Assembly (NCBI GenBank): GCA_016124635.1
Contig: WGNJ01000030.1
Span: 82,424-146,423, forward strand
DNA: 64,000 bases
Source of the DNA: Alphaproteobacteria bacterium
Lineage (GTDB): Bacteria > Pseudomonadota > Alphaproteobacteria > Micropepsales > Micropepsaceae
Reading direction: 5' to 3'
Positions 49,163 to 58,662 of this stretch are shown one piece after another. The number at the start of each line of letters is the position of its first letter. Position 1 is the stretch's first letter. The translations under genes were made by a program, and so were the position numbers. The notes beneath the pieces are model-generated. The model was given only the letters and a program-made list of their open reading frames with translations. It ran no database searches and was not told the origin of the DNA.

Positions 49163-52100
49163 CTAGAACTGCGTATTGATCTCCAGCTTACCGCTGTGTC
49201 CGATTTCGCCGTCGGCGAGGATCGCGTCGTAACCCAATGATACGGCAAGGCCCTTGCCGTGCAGCGTGAAGCCTAGGCCAGCGCTGACCTGATCGTGCGC
49301 GATGGGAGCCTCGGTCAGGACGAACGGTACCGAGCCGTCGACGAAGCTGCCGTGAAGCTCGTTCGGCACATCGTTTTGGAGCTGGCTCCATGCCGCGCGG
49401 AACTCAGGCGTGAATTGCACCTCAGGATGGTCGTAGGTGTAGGCAATCGTGATGCCGGCCTTGGCGCGTTCGATGTCGGCTTGGATCGCGTCGTATGCCA
49501 GGTCGAAGCCCGTGCCCTGACCGGTTTCCTGATGAGCTTCCTCATTCAAGTTCAGCCAGCTCAACCCGACCCACGGCCTGATCGTCAGGTGATACAGCTC
49601 GGCATTGATCCCCGCTTCGGCCGCGGCGTTCGTGAACGTCCCGTCCCATGAATCCGTCATGACGTAGGAGGTATCGCCGTCTTTGTATGTGCGCGACGAA
49701 TGGTTCGACGTCGAGCCGCCGCCGATACTGCCGGTGACGTAGACCGGCCCGGCTGCGAGCGACGCGTAGACGCCACCTTGCGCGCCGTCGACATGGACGA
49801 CATCGGATTTCGAGCCGGCGTCGTTCATGTCGGCGCCCGAGACCGTCATCTGAGCGCCGACCATCACCCAGGGAATGAACATGCGATCAACGCCGAATGT
49901 CGCCGATACGATCGAGCCGTCAATTCCCTGGCTGAGCGCATCTGAGTCCAACGAATAGGCGCGCCCTGATCCCGCCCACCACGCGTTGATATCGTCGAAG
50001 CTCGTGTCGCCTTTGACAAAGAGCGCCGTTCTGTCCTGCAGGCTGCGTTCGAGATCGTCGACGACGATCAAATTCGCGCGCACGGTCGGCTGCGAGGTTG
50101 TCGGCATGAGCATACCGTAGGCTTTGGCAAACTCCTTTCCATCCGATATCGACAGAAACGGCTCCGCGAGATTGTTGTCGGTCACCGAGAGGATATCGAG
50201 CAGCGAGGGGTAGAACGCCGCCTCGTTCGCATTGAGGCCGAGATCCGCAGCCGTCTTCAGATGAAAGACTAGATCCAGCTCCTGCTCGGTACCGGTAACG
50301 ATCTGGGCTTCGGCACCATAGAGGTACGGAAGATTCTCGAACACCAAGTCCGTCGATGCGACTGATGCCTGTATCGTCGCTGCGCGAGCGAGGACAGCGG
50401 TGAAGTCCTGGCCGGCGAAATCCACGAGCGTCGCGCTGATCGTGGCGCCACTCTCAAACGTGATCGTGTCGGTCGCTTCGAGCCTGGGCGAAGACGCTGC
50501 GCTCGGATCGATGTTAAGCTCCAATGTCGAGAGCGGCGCGAAATCGATCGTCGTTGCCGCCACGGTATCGGTGCTGCCGAGCGCCATTACGCCGTCGTCG
50601 ACAGCAATCGCAAGCGTGCCTGCGCCCTTCGTAATGCTGCCCGTAAAGATACCACCGCCGGAAATCGAAAAGGTGTCGTCGCCATCGCCGAAATCAATCG
50701 ACCCGGTCCATGTGCTCGTGGTCGTTGCGTCACCGTCGCCGTCGTCGACAAGGGAAAACGCGTCGTCGTGATCTCCCGCATAGACGTCACCGGTGATTGC
50801 TCCGCTGTCGACCACCGTGACCCCGGCTTGCGCCTGCGACAGATCGATCGCGACCGCGGAGGTCGTTCCCGTGTCGCTGTCGGTCGTGGTTGCGGTTGCC
50901 GAGATGGACCCGCTGTTGGTTATCGAGAGGAGGGTGCCGCTGAGATCGGCAATGGCCGTGGAGGATGCGTTGAGAGAGCTTGTCGCAGAACTGATCGTGC
51001 CGGCGTTGTCGAGCGAAGCTACACTTGCGCCCGCGTCCAAGAGCAGCCCGTAGCTTGCCGACGTGCCGGTCGAGCTCGCTGTCGCCGCAATGGAGCCCGC
51101 ATTCACGATCGTGGGCGTCGACGTCAGATTTCCCATCTCAAGCGCGATCGCCGTGCCGCTGGCCGTACGGCTGGCGCCGATGGAGCCCGTGTTCTTGATG
51201 CCTCCATCGATCGTGACGCTGTAGTCGTTCGCGCTGATCGTTTTGCCAGCAATCAAAAGGCCGGTCAGATTGCCGCCGGTGAGGGCCGTTGAGGCGGAAA
51301 TCGTGCCTTCGTTTTCGAATCCATAAGGAATGTCGGCGGCGTCGACGACGCCCAGCGTGATGTTGCTTGGCACTGTTCCGAGCGTCGGCGAGATGAAGAC
51401 ACCTTCTTCCGTGCTTGTGGCGGAAATCGTCCCGGTGTTTTGGAAGCCGCCGGTGATCGAGCCGCCGACGCCGACGCTGAAGTCGGCGGACGGAACTGAG
51501 CCGCTGTACGTCACGTTGGTTTGCGCACCGTCCGCGGTCAGCGTGCCGGCATTTTGAAACGCGCCGTCGATGCCGCCGGCGAGCACCATTGCTCGCGCAC
51601 CGTCGCCGGTCGCGACGATGGAGCCTCCGCTTTCGATCGTCAGGTCGCCGGTAATCTTGCGGTTACTCTGAAAGCCGACGGTACCCGAACCGTCGGCGGC
51701 CATCGCGCCTGAGATGTCGATCATTCCTTGGACGTCTGAGTCGAGAAGCATGCCGAACGAATTCGTGCCGCCTACGTTAAGCGTCGAAGAAGACGCAAAG
51801 CTGATGTTGCCGATGAACGCGCCGGAGCCCGACACCCAGAAGGCGATGTTGCCGGAGCCCGTCGCGATGTCGTCGCTATCGGTGATGAGGGCGTCGATAT
51901 CACCGGAATTGGCGAACGATCCGGTGTTGCCGGCTTCCACGAGCACGCCGATCGCGCCCGTATCCGAGGTAACGGCGATCGTTCCTTGATTGTTGACCGC
52001 ATTGTTCGAGTTCAGCGTGACGGCCGGACCGCTGCTCACCGTAACCGAACCACTGCTCGTAATCGTTATATCGCCTGCGCTTGTGCCATCCGCTGTCGCG

Positions 52101-52216
52101 GACTCGACGGGCGTGGTGCGGCTGTTCGAGATCGTCACGTTTCCGGCGCGCGCGGCGTTGACTGCAAGAAGAGCAAGGCCCGCCGCCAATAGAGTTCGAC
52201 CGCAACGATTCTTCAT
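49163..52216 (-). CDS. autotransporter (type Va) with beta-helical passenger
   Basis: A 1017-aa protein. A signal peptide (TLLAAGLALLAVNAARA) is followed by a long passenger of Ser/Thr/Gly-rich repeats with recurring ‘NSGxIxATxS’-type units (LDNAGTISSATSSLNASSTA, FQNTGTISATSTEEGVFI), typical of a right-handed beta-helix, and a C-terminal barrel (about residues 735-1017; WWAGSGRAYSLDSDALSQG to GKLEINTQF, ending in Phe). Surface adhesin or other exposed function. ATG 52216 has GAGGG 5 nt upstream. A motif shared with the two-component locus lies about 175 bp upstream. Confidence 0.9.
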   Translation of the reverse strand: MKNRCGRTLLAAGLALLAVNAARAGNVTISNSRTTPVESATADGTSAGDITITSSGSVTVSSGPAVTLNSNNAVNNQGTIAVTSDTGAIGVLVEAGNTGSFANSGDIDALITDSDDIATGSGNIAFWVSGSGAFIGNISFASSSTLNVGGTNSFGMLLDSDVQGMIDISGAMAADGSGTVGFQSNRKITGDLTIESGGSIVATGDGARAMVLAGGIDGAFQNAGTLTADGAQTNVTYSGSVPSADFSVGVGGSITGGFQNTGTISATSTEEGVFISPTLGTVPSNITLGVVDAADIPYGFENEGTISASTALTGGNLTGLLIAGKTISANDYSVTIDGGIKNTGSIGASRTASGTAIALEMGNLTSTPTIVNAGSIAATASSTGTSASYGLLLDAGASVASLDNAGTISSATSSLNASSTAIADLSGTLLSITNSGSISATATTTDSDTGTTSAVAIDLSQAQAGVTVVDSGAITGDVYAGDHDDAFSLVDDGDGDATTTSTWTGSIDFGDGDDTFSISGGGIFTGSITKGAGTLAIAVDDGVMALGSTDTVAATTIDFAPLSTLELNIDPSAASSPRLEATDTITFESGATISATLVDFAGQDFTAVLARAATIQASVASTDLVFENLPYLYGAEAQIVTGTEQELDLVFHLKTAADLGLNANEAAFYPSLLDILSVTDNNLAEPFLSISDGKEFAKAYGMLMPTTSQPTVRANLIVVDDLERSLQDRTALFVKGDTSFDDINAWWAGSGRAYSLDSDALSQGIDGSIVSATFGVDRMFIPWVMVGAQMTVSGADMNDAGSKSDVVHVDGAQGGVYASLAAGPVYVTGSIGGGSTSNHSSRTYKDGDTSYVMTDSWDGTFTNAAAEAGINAELYHLTIRPWVGLSWLNLNEEAHQETGQGTGFDLAYDAIQADIERAKAGITIAYTYDHPEVQFTPEFRAAWSQLQNDVPNELHGSFVDGSVPFVLTEAPIAHDQVSAGLGFTLHGKGLAVSLGYDAILADGEIGHSGKLEINTQF

Positions 52217-52389
52217 CCGAACCCTCATACGCGACACGGGTCATGTGCGCCGCGGCGGTCGGGGTTCGCACCGCGGCGCACTCTTCGACGGGACGCGCTG
52301 GGCACCGCGTCCCTTGTCTTGTCTGGAGGAAATGTCAGTCGCCCAGCCTGCGCCGATGTTTCGCGCGGCGATGAGTTGAGCCGAGACTC

Positions 52390-52406
52390 GTCGCAAATCT
52401 TTGTCG
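52390..52406. promoter_or_regulatory. candidate response-regulator operator upstream of the autotransporter
   Basis: GTCGCAAATCTTTGTCG matches GTCGCAAAACTTTGCCG at 54311-54327 in 15 of 17 positions. Both contain an imperfect GCAAA-N2-TTTGC palindrome. Confidence 0.35.
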
Positions 52407-52551
52407 GATGCGTCGCGTGTTTGTCTCCGCGCGCACCCTAAGCGTGCGCCGGCCACAAATCCCGACAACTTGAAACGAACTGAAACATGCGAGCTCGGCG
52501 ACTAATGGGTCGGAGAAGTTGCATCGTGCGAGACGCGCCACTTTGCCGAGA

Positions 52552-52905
52552 TCAAAGCGCGCCGCTGGTCGCGCGCTCCAAAGCCGATTCGAGATCGTCG
52601 CGAGCTACGACCGTGAAGACGTAACCTCGATGACGAATGGTTTTGATGAGGACCGGATGTCGAGGATCCATCTCGATCTTACGTCGCAGCCTGCTGAGCG
52701 TGACGTCAACGCTGCGACCAGACTCGCGTGCACCCTTGCGCGGCAGAAGTTCAATTACTTCGCTTCGCGTGAGCGAGCGCAACGGATTCCTCACGAACAC
52801 GCAGAGCAGATCGAACTCAGCCGTCGTCAGCGGCACAAGCGAGCCGTCGTGACGACGCAATTCGCGACAGGATTCATTCAGCTCAAAGCGGTCGAACTTC
52901 AGGTG
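52552..52905 (-). pseudogene. orphan OmpR-type DNA-binding domain (truncated response regulator)
   Basis: The frame, opened by an upstream TGA, encodes only a winged-helix effector domain: FDRFELNESCRELRRHDGS, VPLTTAEFDLLCVFVRNP, then SVDVTLSRLRRKIEMDPRHP and IKTIRHRGYVFTVV. It is related to the effector domain of the complete regulator at 54457-55176. No receiver domain with phosphorylatable Asp precedes it, and no good start codon exists (TTG 52860 is the best), so it is likely the 3' remnant of a second regulator gene. Confidence 0.75.
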
Positions 52906-52997
52906 TCACGTTCCGGGTCTGGTTTGATGGAGTTGCGCCGCGGTGTATGGGCACCGCGGCGCTCCGCATGAAGGGGGCTCGGGAGGAACGCTCGGGC

Positions 52998-53690
52998 TTA
53001 CCTGTCACGCGGGGGTTCGGGCGGCGGTCCGGGCGGTGGACCAAAGCCGGGCCCGAAAATCATCGCCGGTCCTTTCATCTCGTCGGCGTCGATCACACCA
53101 TCGCCGTTTCGATCGAGGTGCAGCGCCATTTGGCGAATTGGCGCCGCGAACTCTTCGAACGACAACTCGCCGTCGAGATTCCAGTCGAAGTGATTGAACG
53201 CCACTTTCGGGTCGAACGGCGGATGCCGATCTCCGGGCCGGGGACCACCTCTCATCTCAGCGCGCGGGCCGTCACCCTCAGGAGGCGGGCAGTGCGCGCC
53301 GTGCCAACGCATACGCCCATGAAATTCATGCGGACCGCCGAAAGGCGGCGGCGCCATGAGGCGCGCATGGGCAAACTCTTCGGCATCCAGTCGTCCATCG
53401 TGGTCGGTGTCTGCCTCTTCGAAGCGGGCCTTCAGCGCGCGGTCGACTTCTTCGCGCGAGACTCTTCCGTCCTTGTCGAGATCGAACTCGGCAAGCGCGA
53501 CGTGAACGCGGAAGTGGTGTCCGTGTCCTCGGCGATCAAACGGTGGAGGGCCCGCAGCGTCATGCTCGAACTTGGGTGGCCCGCCCTCGGGTGGCGGCGG
53601 GCAGCCGCGCTGCTCGTCGTCGGCCCACGCGGCATCCATGGTGATCCCCGTCAGGAGACCCGCCAGCAATAGATACGTACGCAGTTGCAT
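52998..53690 (-). CDS. secreted EF-hand protein 1
   Basis: A 230-aa exported protein (signal YLLLAGLLTGITMDAAWA). Four EF-hand loops are visible: DLDKDGRVSREE, DTDHDGRLDAEE, DWNLDGELSFEE and DRNGDGVIDADE, separated by His/Pro/Gly-rich spacers, and a Pro-rich end. It probably binds calcium (or another divalent metal) in the periplasm. It lies next to a second EF-hand gene and a two-component system. Confidence 0.85.
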   Translation of the reverse strand: MQLRTYLLLAGLLTGITMDAAWADDEQRGCPPPPEGGPPKFEHDAAGPPPFDRRGHGHHFRVHVALAEFDLDKDGRVSREEVDRALKARFEEADTDHDGRLDAEEFAHARLMAPPPFGGPHEFHGRMRWHGAHCPPPEGDGPRAEMRGGPRPGDRHPPFDPKVAFNHFDWNLDGELSFEEFAAPIRQMALHLDRNGDGVIDADEMKGPAMIFGPGFGPPPGPPPEPPRDR

Positions 53691-53724
53691 TTGTCTCACT
53701 TTCCCCTGGTCATAGCTCTGTTTC

Positions 53725-54258
53725 TCAACGCCGGCCGCCGGGCGGACCGTCACGGCCACCCTCGCCTCCCCGCATCCCGCCGTGCGGTCCCATCGGCGGG
53801 CGCATCATTTCCTGCTCCGTCAAGACTCCGTCGCCGTCCGCATCGAGGCGATCGAACATCGAAAGCCACTGATTGGCGAACTCCGTGAAGTCGATGTGCC
53901 CGTCCGCGTTCCAGTCGAAGACGGGCGACGGCGCGTTCGGTTGCTTGCGCCGCTCATCGTTCAAAGCGCGCGCCTCGATCGTGCTCAAAAAGCCGTCCTT
54001 GTCCTTGTCCCACTTCGCAAACTCGACATGCAGCGCGCGCTCGAGTTCTTCGCGCGTCAGGTTGCCGTCGCCGTCGAGATCGAATTGCTTCAGCTGCGCG
54101 CCCTCGGGAGGGCCCATGTTCGGACCACCGGGCCCGCCGAAACCATCGGGACCACCGCGCATGTGCATTCCGTGCCGCCCGCCATGGTGATGGCTGCAGG
54201 CCTGGAGCACAGAGAGCGCCGCGAAAACTGCCAGGACGGTAAACACTCGCTGCCGCAT
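53725..54258 (-). CDS. EF-hand lipoprotein 2
   Basis: A 177-aa protein with a lipobox-like signal (FAALSVLQAC) and a His/Gly/Met-rich stretch (SHHHGGRHGMHMRGG), then EF-hand loops DLDGDGNLTREE, DKDKDGFLSTIE, DWNADGHIDFTE and DADGDGVLTEQE. Likely a periplasmic or outer-membrane-facing metal binder. Its start faces the response regulator gene across a 198-bp divergent intergenic region with repeated motifs. Longer frames to 55026 run antisense to the regulator and are rejected. Confidence 0.85.
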   Translation of the reverse strand: MRQRVFTVLAVFAALSVLQACSHHHGGRHGMHMRGGPDGFGGPGGPNMGPPEGAQLKQFDLDGDGNLTREELERALHVEFAKWDKDKDGFLSTIEARALNDERRKQPNAPSPVFDWNADGHIDFTEFANQWLSMFDRLDADGDGVLTEQEMMRPPMGPHGGMRGGEGGRDGPPGGRR

Positions 54259-54310
54259 CCACGGAGCCTCTCGGTTACCTTTAAGATGGCGGCAAGTTGA
54301 GTGCAGAGCT

Positions 54311-54401
54311 GTCGCAAAACTTTGCCGAGATGCCGCCGCAACTGTCGCGCCCAAGAGTTGCGAGGAGCCACTGACACACTTTGCGACAAAACACACTTTG
54401 C
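54311..54401. promoter_or_regulatory. candidate operator region between EF-hand and two-component genes
   Basis: Contains GTCGCAAAACTTTGCCG (54311-54327) and two direct repeats of ACACTTTGC (54376-54384, 54393-54401), spaced 17 bp start to start. The first motif recurs upstream of the autotransporter (52390). Direct repeats of this spacing suit OmpR-type regulators; binding is inferred. Confidence 0.4.
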
Positions 54402-54456
54402 CGCGAAAAGGCCTACGCCCTACTTTCGCTCCAACGTTCGAAATTCGAGCTCCTGC

Positions 54457-55176
54457 GTGACCGCACAGCCTCATATTCTCGTCGTCGACGACAGCCGCGA
54501 TATCCGCGACCTTCTGGTGCGTTATCTTCAGACTCACGGTTATCGCGCGACCGCCGCGGACGGCGCTGCCGCGGCACGGCGCATCCTGAAGACGAATTCG
54601 ATCGATCTGGCCGTGCTCGACGTGATGATGCCGGGCGAGGACGGCCTCAGTCTCTGCCGTACGCTGCGCAGCGAGCACGATATGCCGGTCATTATGTTGA
54701 CAGCGCGCGGAGAAGAGATCGACCGCATCGTCGGGCTCGAGATGGGCGCCGACGACTATATCGGCAAGCCCTTCAACCCGCGCGAGTTGCTTGCCCGCAT
54801 CGGTGCGGTCTTGCGACGGGCCAATTCTCTGCCGCGTAAGGCGCGCGCCAGCGACACGAAGCGCATTCGCTTCGAGAAGTGGGTGCTCGACACGGCGCAA
54901 CGCGAGCTCGTGACGAGCGACGGCGTCGCCGTCCCGCTCAGCGCCGGCGAATTCCGCTTGTTGATCGCGTTTCTCGAGCGGCCAAAGATTTCGCTGACGC
55001 GGGATCAGTTGCTGGATCTTACGCAAGGCCGGACCGCCGATCCGTTCGATCGTTCGATCGACAACGCGGTCAGTCGGCTCCGCCGCAAGATCGAAGAAGA
55101 TCCGAAGAACCCGCGCCTGATCAAGACGGTATGGGCCGGCGGCTACGTCTTCACAGGCGATCCGGTAGCCGCCTGA
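54457..55176 (+). CDS. OmpR-family response regulator
   Basis: A 239-aa protein with a receiver domain (HILVVDDSRDIRDLL; phospho-acceptor Asp55 in LAVLDVMMPGEDG; Thr/Lys at MLTARGE and GKPF) and an OmpR/PhoB winged-helix domain (VPLSAGEFRLLIAFLE, NAVSRLRRKIEEDP, WAGGYVF). It starts at GTG 54457, the first codon that fits the family N-terminus. It precedes the kinase gene by 2 bp and is divergent from EF-hand lipoprotein 2. Confidence 0.9.
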   Translation: MTAQPHILVVDDSRDIRDLLVRYLQTHGYRATAADGAAAARRILKTNSIDLAVLDVMMPGEDGLSLCRTLRSEHDMPVIMLTARGEEIDRIVGLEMGADDYIGKPFNPRELLARIGAVLRRANSLPRKARASDTKRIRFEKWVLDTAQRELVTSDGVAVPLSAGEFRLLIAFLERPKISLTRDQLLDLTQGRTADPFDRSIDNAVSRLRRKIEEDPKNPRLIKTVWAGGYVFTGDPVAA

Positions 55177-55178
55177 TC

Positions 55179-56744
55179 ATGCGCTTTCGCATTCCGCTCT
55201 GGGCCGAAATCGCTATTGCGATCCTCGTCGCGCTCGCGATCTCGAACCTCGCGACGATCCTTTTCTTTCAGATCGAAGTCGAAGGACGCTGGCAAAAGTT
55301 CGGCGACGAGTGGCTTGCCGATCGCATCGGAGACACCGCCAACGCGATCCTATCGGCTCCGCAGGCCAAACAAGCCGAGCTGGTGCGCGCGTTCTCGAAG
55401 CGCCGCGAGCACTACACGATCGATGCAGCTCCCATCGTCGGCGAAAAAGCAACGCGTGATAGCGCGGCTGAAAAGCGGATCGCATCGCACCTGCCGGATG
55501 CCGCCAAGACCGGCGTCAGGGTCTTGAGCCTGCCGGGCACGTTCTTCGTGCGACATCACGACGGCTTCGGATTTGGCATTTGGCGTTTCGGACCTGAGCA
55601 CCGGCGTCCCGACAAATTCGGTCGCGGTCCCCGCATGACCACCGACGGCAACGTCGTTTACGGACCGGGACCGGGCGCGCCGCCGCCTGCTCCTCCGGAT
55701 GCATCGGTTGTCGGGCAAGCTGGCGCCGACGCAGCGACCGCGCCTGAATCCGGCAAGGTCTTTTCCGTGCAACGTGGTCCCGGCCACGGCCCCGGACCAC
55801 CGCCGCCGCCCGAACGGATGGTCGTTTCCATCCCGACAGGCACGGGCCAGTGGCTCAACGCGCGCGTCGGGATGGCGGAGCTGCCGTCGCTGCCCTGGGT
55901 CCCGATCTTTTCGGCGGGCATCGCGGTGGCGATGCTCATGCTCGCCGCGGTCTGGACGGCGCGGCGCGTCGCCGTGCCGTTGCAACGGCTTTCCGCAGCC
56001 GCGCGCGCGATGCGGCGAGGCGAGCCGGCGCCCGTGGTGCCCGAAACCGGACCTGCCGCCGTGCGCGACGCGACACGCTCGTTCAACGCGATGTCGCGAC
56101 GGCTGATGGCGACGCTCGAAAGTCAGCGCGCGATGATGGTCGCCATCGCACACGATCTGCGAACGCCGATCGCGACGCTACGCCTGCGTGCCGAATTCGT
56201 GGAAGATCAAGAAGCGAAAGCGCGCCTGCTCGAAACGCTCAGCGAGATGCAAGGAATGACCGAGGCCGTTCTCGACGCCGCGCGCACCGGTCAAACCGGT
56301 GAGGCCGCGCGCACTGTCGATCTTTCCGCGCTCGCCGAGAGCCTCGTCGCCGACATGAGCGAGATCGGCGCCAACGCGACGTTCGTCGGCGAAACGCCGG
56401 TGCAGTGCGTGTGCCGGACGAGCGAAATCCGGCGCGCGCTGCGCAATCTGATCGAAAACGCGGTGCGCTACGGCAAGTGCGCGCGTGTCTCTGTGTGCGT
56501 CGCCGGCGACAACGCGGAGGTCACCGTCGACGACGATGGGCCGGGCATTCCCGACGGCGATCTCGAACGCGTGTTCGAGCCGTTCGCCCGCCTCGAAGGT
56601 TCCCGCAGCAAGGAGACCGGCGGCTACGGACTTGGCCTCTCCATCGCCCGCCTCATCGCGCGAAGTCACGGCGGCGACGTGAAACTCGAGAATCGGACAG
56701 AGGGCGGACTGCGCGCCACAATCAGCCTACCGCTGCACAGCTAG
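55179..56744 (+). CDS. sensor histidine kinase
   Basis: A 521-aa kinase: TM1 (EIAIAILVALAISNLATILF), a periplasmic sensor of ~220 residues with a Pro/Gly/His-rich loop (GPGPGAPPPAPPD, GPGHGPGPPPPPE), TM2 (IFSAGIAVAMLMLAAVW), HAMP, the HisKA box AHDLRTPIATLRL with His325, and HATPase motifs (NLIENAVRYG, DDDGPGIPDG, GGYGLGLSIARLIA). It shares the transcript with the regulator. The Pro/Gly/His loop resembles the composition of the EF-hand proteins, suggesting a metal-related signal (inference). Confidence 0.9.
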   Translation: MRFRIPLWAEIAIAILVALAISNLATILFFQIEVEGRWQKFGDEWLADRIGDTANAILSAPQAKQAELVRAFSKRREHYTIDAAPIVGEKATRDSAAEKRIASHLPDAAKTGVRVLSLPGTFFVRHHDGFGFGIWRFGPEHRRPDKFGRGPRMTTDGNVVYGPGPGAPPPAPPDASVVGQAGADAATAPESGKVFSVQRGPGHGPGPPPPPERMVVSIPTGTGQWLNARVGMAELPSLPWVPIFSAGIAVAMLMLAAVWTARRVAVPLQRLSAAARAMRRGEPAPVVPETGPAAVRDATRSFNAMSRRLMATLESQRAMMVAIAHDLRTPIATLRLRAEFVEDQEAKARLLETLSEMQGMTEAVLDAARTGQTGEAARTVDLSALAESLVADMSEIGANATFVGETPVQCVCRTSEIRRALRNLIENAVRYGKCARVSVCVAGDNAEVTVDDDGPGIPDGDLERVFEPFARLEGSRSKETGGYGLGLSIARLIARSHGGDVKLENRTEGGLRATISLPLHS

Positions 56745-56813
56745 AGCAAAATTCCCGTGACGCCATCTTGAGCCGCGATAAGATCGTCCGCGAGCAAGCG
56801 ACAGGACTTGGCG

Positions 56814-57548
56814 ATGATCGACGAACAGATTGAGATTCCGACCGCGGACGGACGCGTCACGACATTCATCTCGCGCCCGGAGCGCGGCGGTCCCTTCCCC
56901 GCCGTCCTTTTCTATATGGATGCGCCAGGCATCCGCGAAGAGCTGCGCGACATGGCGCGCCGGATCGCGAGCGTCGGCTACTACGTGATGCTACCGAACC
57001 TCTACTATCGATCCGGAGCGATGGAACTGGGCAAGCTCCCGCCTGAGCCCGACGCGCCGGAGCGCAAACGCATGTACGCGCTCATGGAGTCCCTTTCCAT
57101 TCCCAAAATCATGAGCGACACGGATGCCCTGATCGCCCATGCGGAGAAGAACGGCGCCGACACCACCAAGATCGGTTGCGTCGGCTATTGCATGAGCGGC
57201 CAGTACGCGATCAATGCCGCGGCGCGCTATCCCGACCGCGTGCGCGCCGCCGCTTCCATCTACGGCGTGCGCCTGCTCACCGAGGCCGCCGACAGTCCGC
57301 ACAAGGTTGCGGCGAAAGCGAAGGGCGAGCTCTATTTCGCCTGCGCCGAAGTCGATCACTGGATGCCGATGGAGCAAGTCGAGCCTCTACGGCGAGAGCT
57401 GCGTGACGCCGACGCACGGGCCGAGGTCGAAGTTTATCCCGGCGTGCAACATGGCTTCGCCTTCCCCGCACGGCCGGTCTACGACAAACCGTCCGCGGAA
57501 AGGCATTGGGAGCGACTTTTCGCGCTCTTTCGCCGCAACCTCGGCTGA
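56814..57548 (+). CDS. dienelactone hydrolase family protein
   Basis: A 244-aa alpha/beta-hydrolase: YMDAPGIREELRDMARRIA, the nucleophile elbow GCVGYCMSGQ with catalytic Cys, an Asp region (ACAEVDHWMP) and the catalytic histidine in PGVQHGFAFP. The Cys-containing elbow is characteristic of dienelactone hydrolases (hydrolysis of enol-lactones in aromatic degradation), but the true substrate is unknown. AGGA lies 7 nt before ATG 56814. Confidence 0.9.
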   Translation: MIDEQIEIPTADGRVTTFISRPERGGPFPAVLFYMDAPGIREELRDMARRIASVGYYVMLPNLYYRSGAMELGKLPPEPDAPERKRMYALMESLSIPKIMSDTDALIAHAEKNGADTTKIGCVGYCMSGQYAINAAARYPDRVRAAASIYGVRLLTEAADSPHKVAAKAKGELYFACAEVDHWMPMEQVEPLRRELRDADARAEVEVYPGVQHGFAFPARPVYDKPSAERHWERLFALFRRNLG

Positions 57549-57682
57549 CGGATACATACATCACTGCGGCAACGCCGCATATTTTCGCTACCTGAAGCGC
57601 AACCGGAGCCGACGCAGCTCGTTTGATACGAGTTGACTGCGTGGCACGCATTAGCGGTTGCCGTAAACATGGGAATTTCACG

Positions 57683-58639
57683 ATGAGCCAAAGAAGCCTT
57701 GCGCAGGCGGTCGGTCTGTGCCTCACCGGAACGAGCCTATTGTTCTTGAGCCCGGTCGCGCTTGCCGCACCGGCACCGAACGGAAGCTATCAGCAAACTT
57801 GCCGAGATATTACAGCGAGGCATGAAAGGTTATCTGCAGAATGTCGAACACGGTCGGGCAATTGGATCAACACGACGCTCGACGACTACCGCGACTGCAG
57901 CGGCGATATCTCGAACCAAAACGGAAACTTGACTTGTGGCGGCCGAGACGACAACGACAGGAACGCGGACGATAACGGCGGCGACAACGACCACATGGCG
58001 CGTCCACCGCAAGGGTCCTACCGGGACAGCTGCCGCAACGTTCATGTCGACGACGAGGACCTCGTTGCAGAGTGCCGCACATGGGACGGCGAGTGGCATC
58101 GCACGACGCTCGAAGACTACCGGCGCTGCGGCGGCCACATCCGGAACAATAACGGTCGCCTTCGTTGCGAGCGCGGCGGGCGCGACGACAGCGACCACCA
58201 CGGCGGCGAATGGAGGCCGCGCGGCAGTTATCAGGAGACCTGTCATCGAATCCGCGTCGACGACGGCGATCTGAGCGCCTATTGCCGGATGCGCTCCGGA
58301 GATTGGCGCCAGACCGATCTTGAGAACGTCCGTGATTGTCGGGGCGACATCTCCAACGACAACGGCCGGCTCGCCCGCGATCGCGGCGGGCGCCGGGGCC
58401 GGATCACGCTGTATCGACACGCGCGCTTCGGCGGCCGCAGCCGCACCTACACCGACGATCAGCCCTGGCTTGGCGATTTCGCCGACATGGCCTCGAGCGC
58501 CGACGTGCAGGGTGGACGCTGGCAGTTGTGTACGCGGCGCCACTACCGCGGACGCTGCGTGACGATCGACTCGGATGTCCGCAATTTCAACTCGCTGGGC
58601 ATCAACGACCGCGTGGAGTCCCTACGACGCGCCCGCTGA
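57683..58639 (+). CDS. secreted protein with three CVNH-like repeats and a beta/gamma-crystallin domain
   Basis: A 318-aa exported protein (signal LCLTGTSLLFLSPVALA). Three repeats follow the cyanovirin-N homology pattern: GSYQQTCRDITARHERLSAE with DYRDCSGDISNQNGNL; GSYRDSCRNVHVDDEDLVAE with DYRRCGGHIRNNNGRL; GSYQETCHRIRVDDGDLSAY with CRGDISNDNGRL. Asp/Asn-rich linkers separate them. The C-terminus (ITLYRHARFGGRSRTYTDDQ, LGINDRVESLRR) matches a beta/gamma-crystallin domain, often calcium-binding. CVNH domains bind high-mannose glycans; sugar binding here is inferred. Confidence 0.85.
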   Translation: MSQRSLAQAVGLCLTGTSLLFLSPVALAAPAPNGSYQQTCRDITARHERLSAECRTRSGNWINTTLDDYRDCSGDISNQNGNLTCGGRDDNDRNADDNGGDNDHMARPPQGSYRDSCRNVHVDDEDLVAECRTWDGEWHRTTLEDYRRCGGHIRNNNGRLRCERGGRDDSDHHGGEWRPRGSYQETCHRIRVDDGDLSAYCRMRSGDWRQTDLENVRDCRGDISNDNGRLARDRGGRRGRITLYRHARFGGRSRTYTDDQPWLGDFADMASSADVQGGRWQLCTRRHYRGRCVTIDSDVRNFNSLGINDRVESLRRAR

Positions 58640-58662
58640 CCCCGTCTGATTTCAGCACTGGG

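Noticed and set aside
53725..55026. 433-aa open frame on the minus strand
   Set aside because: Only its last 177 residues (EF-hand lipoprotein, start 54258) are real; the rest runs antisense to the response regulator, which has clear domain motifs.
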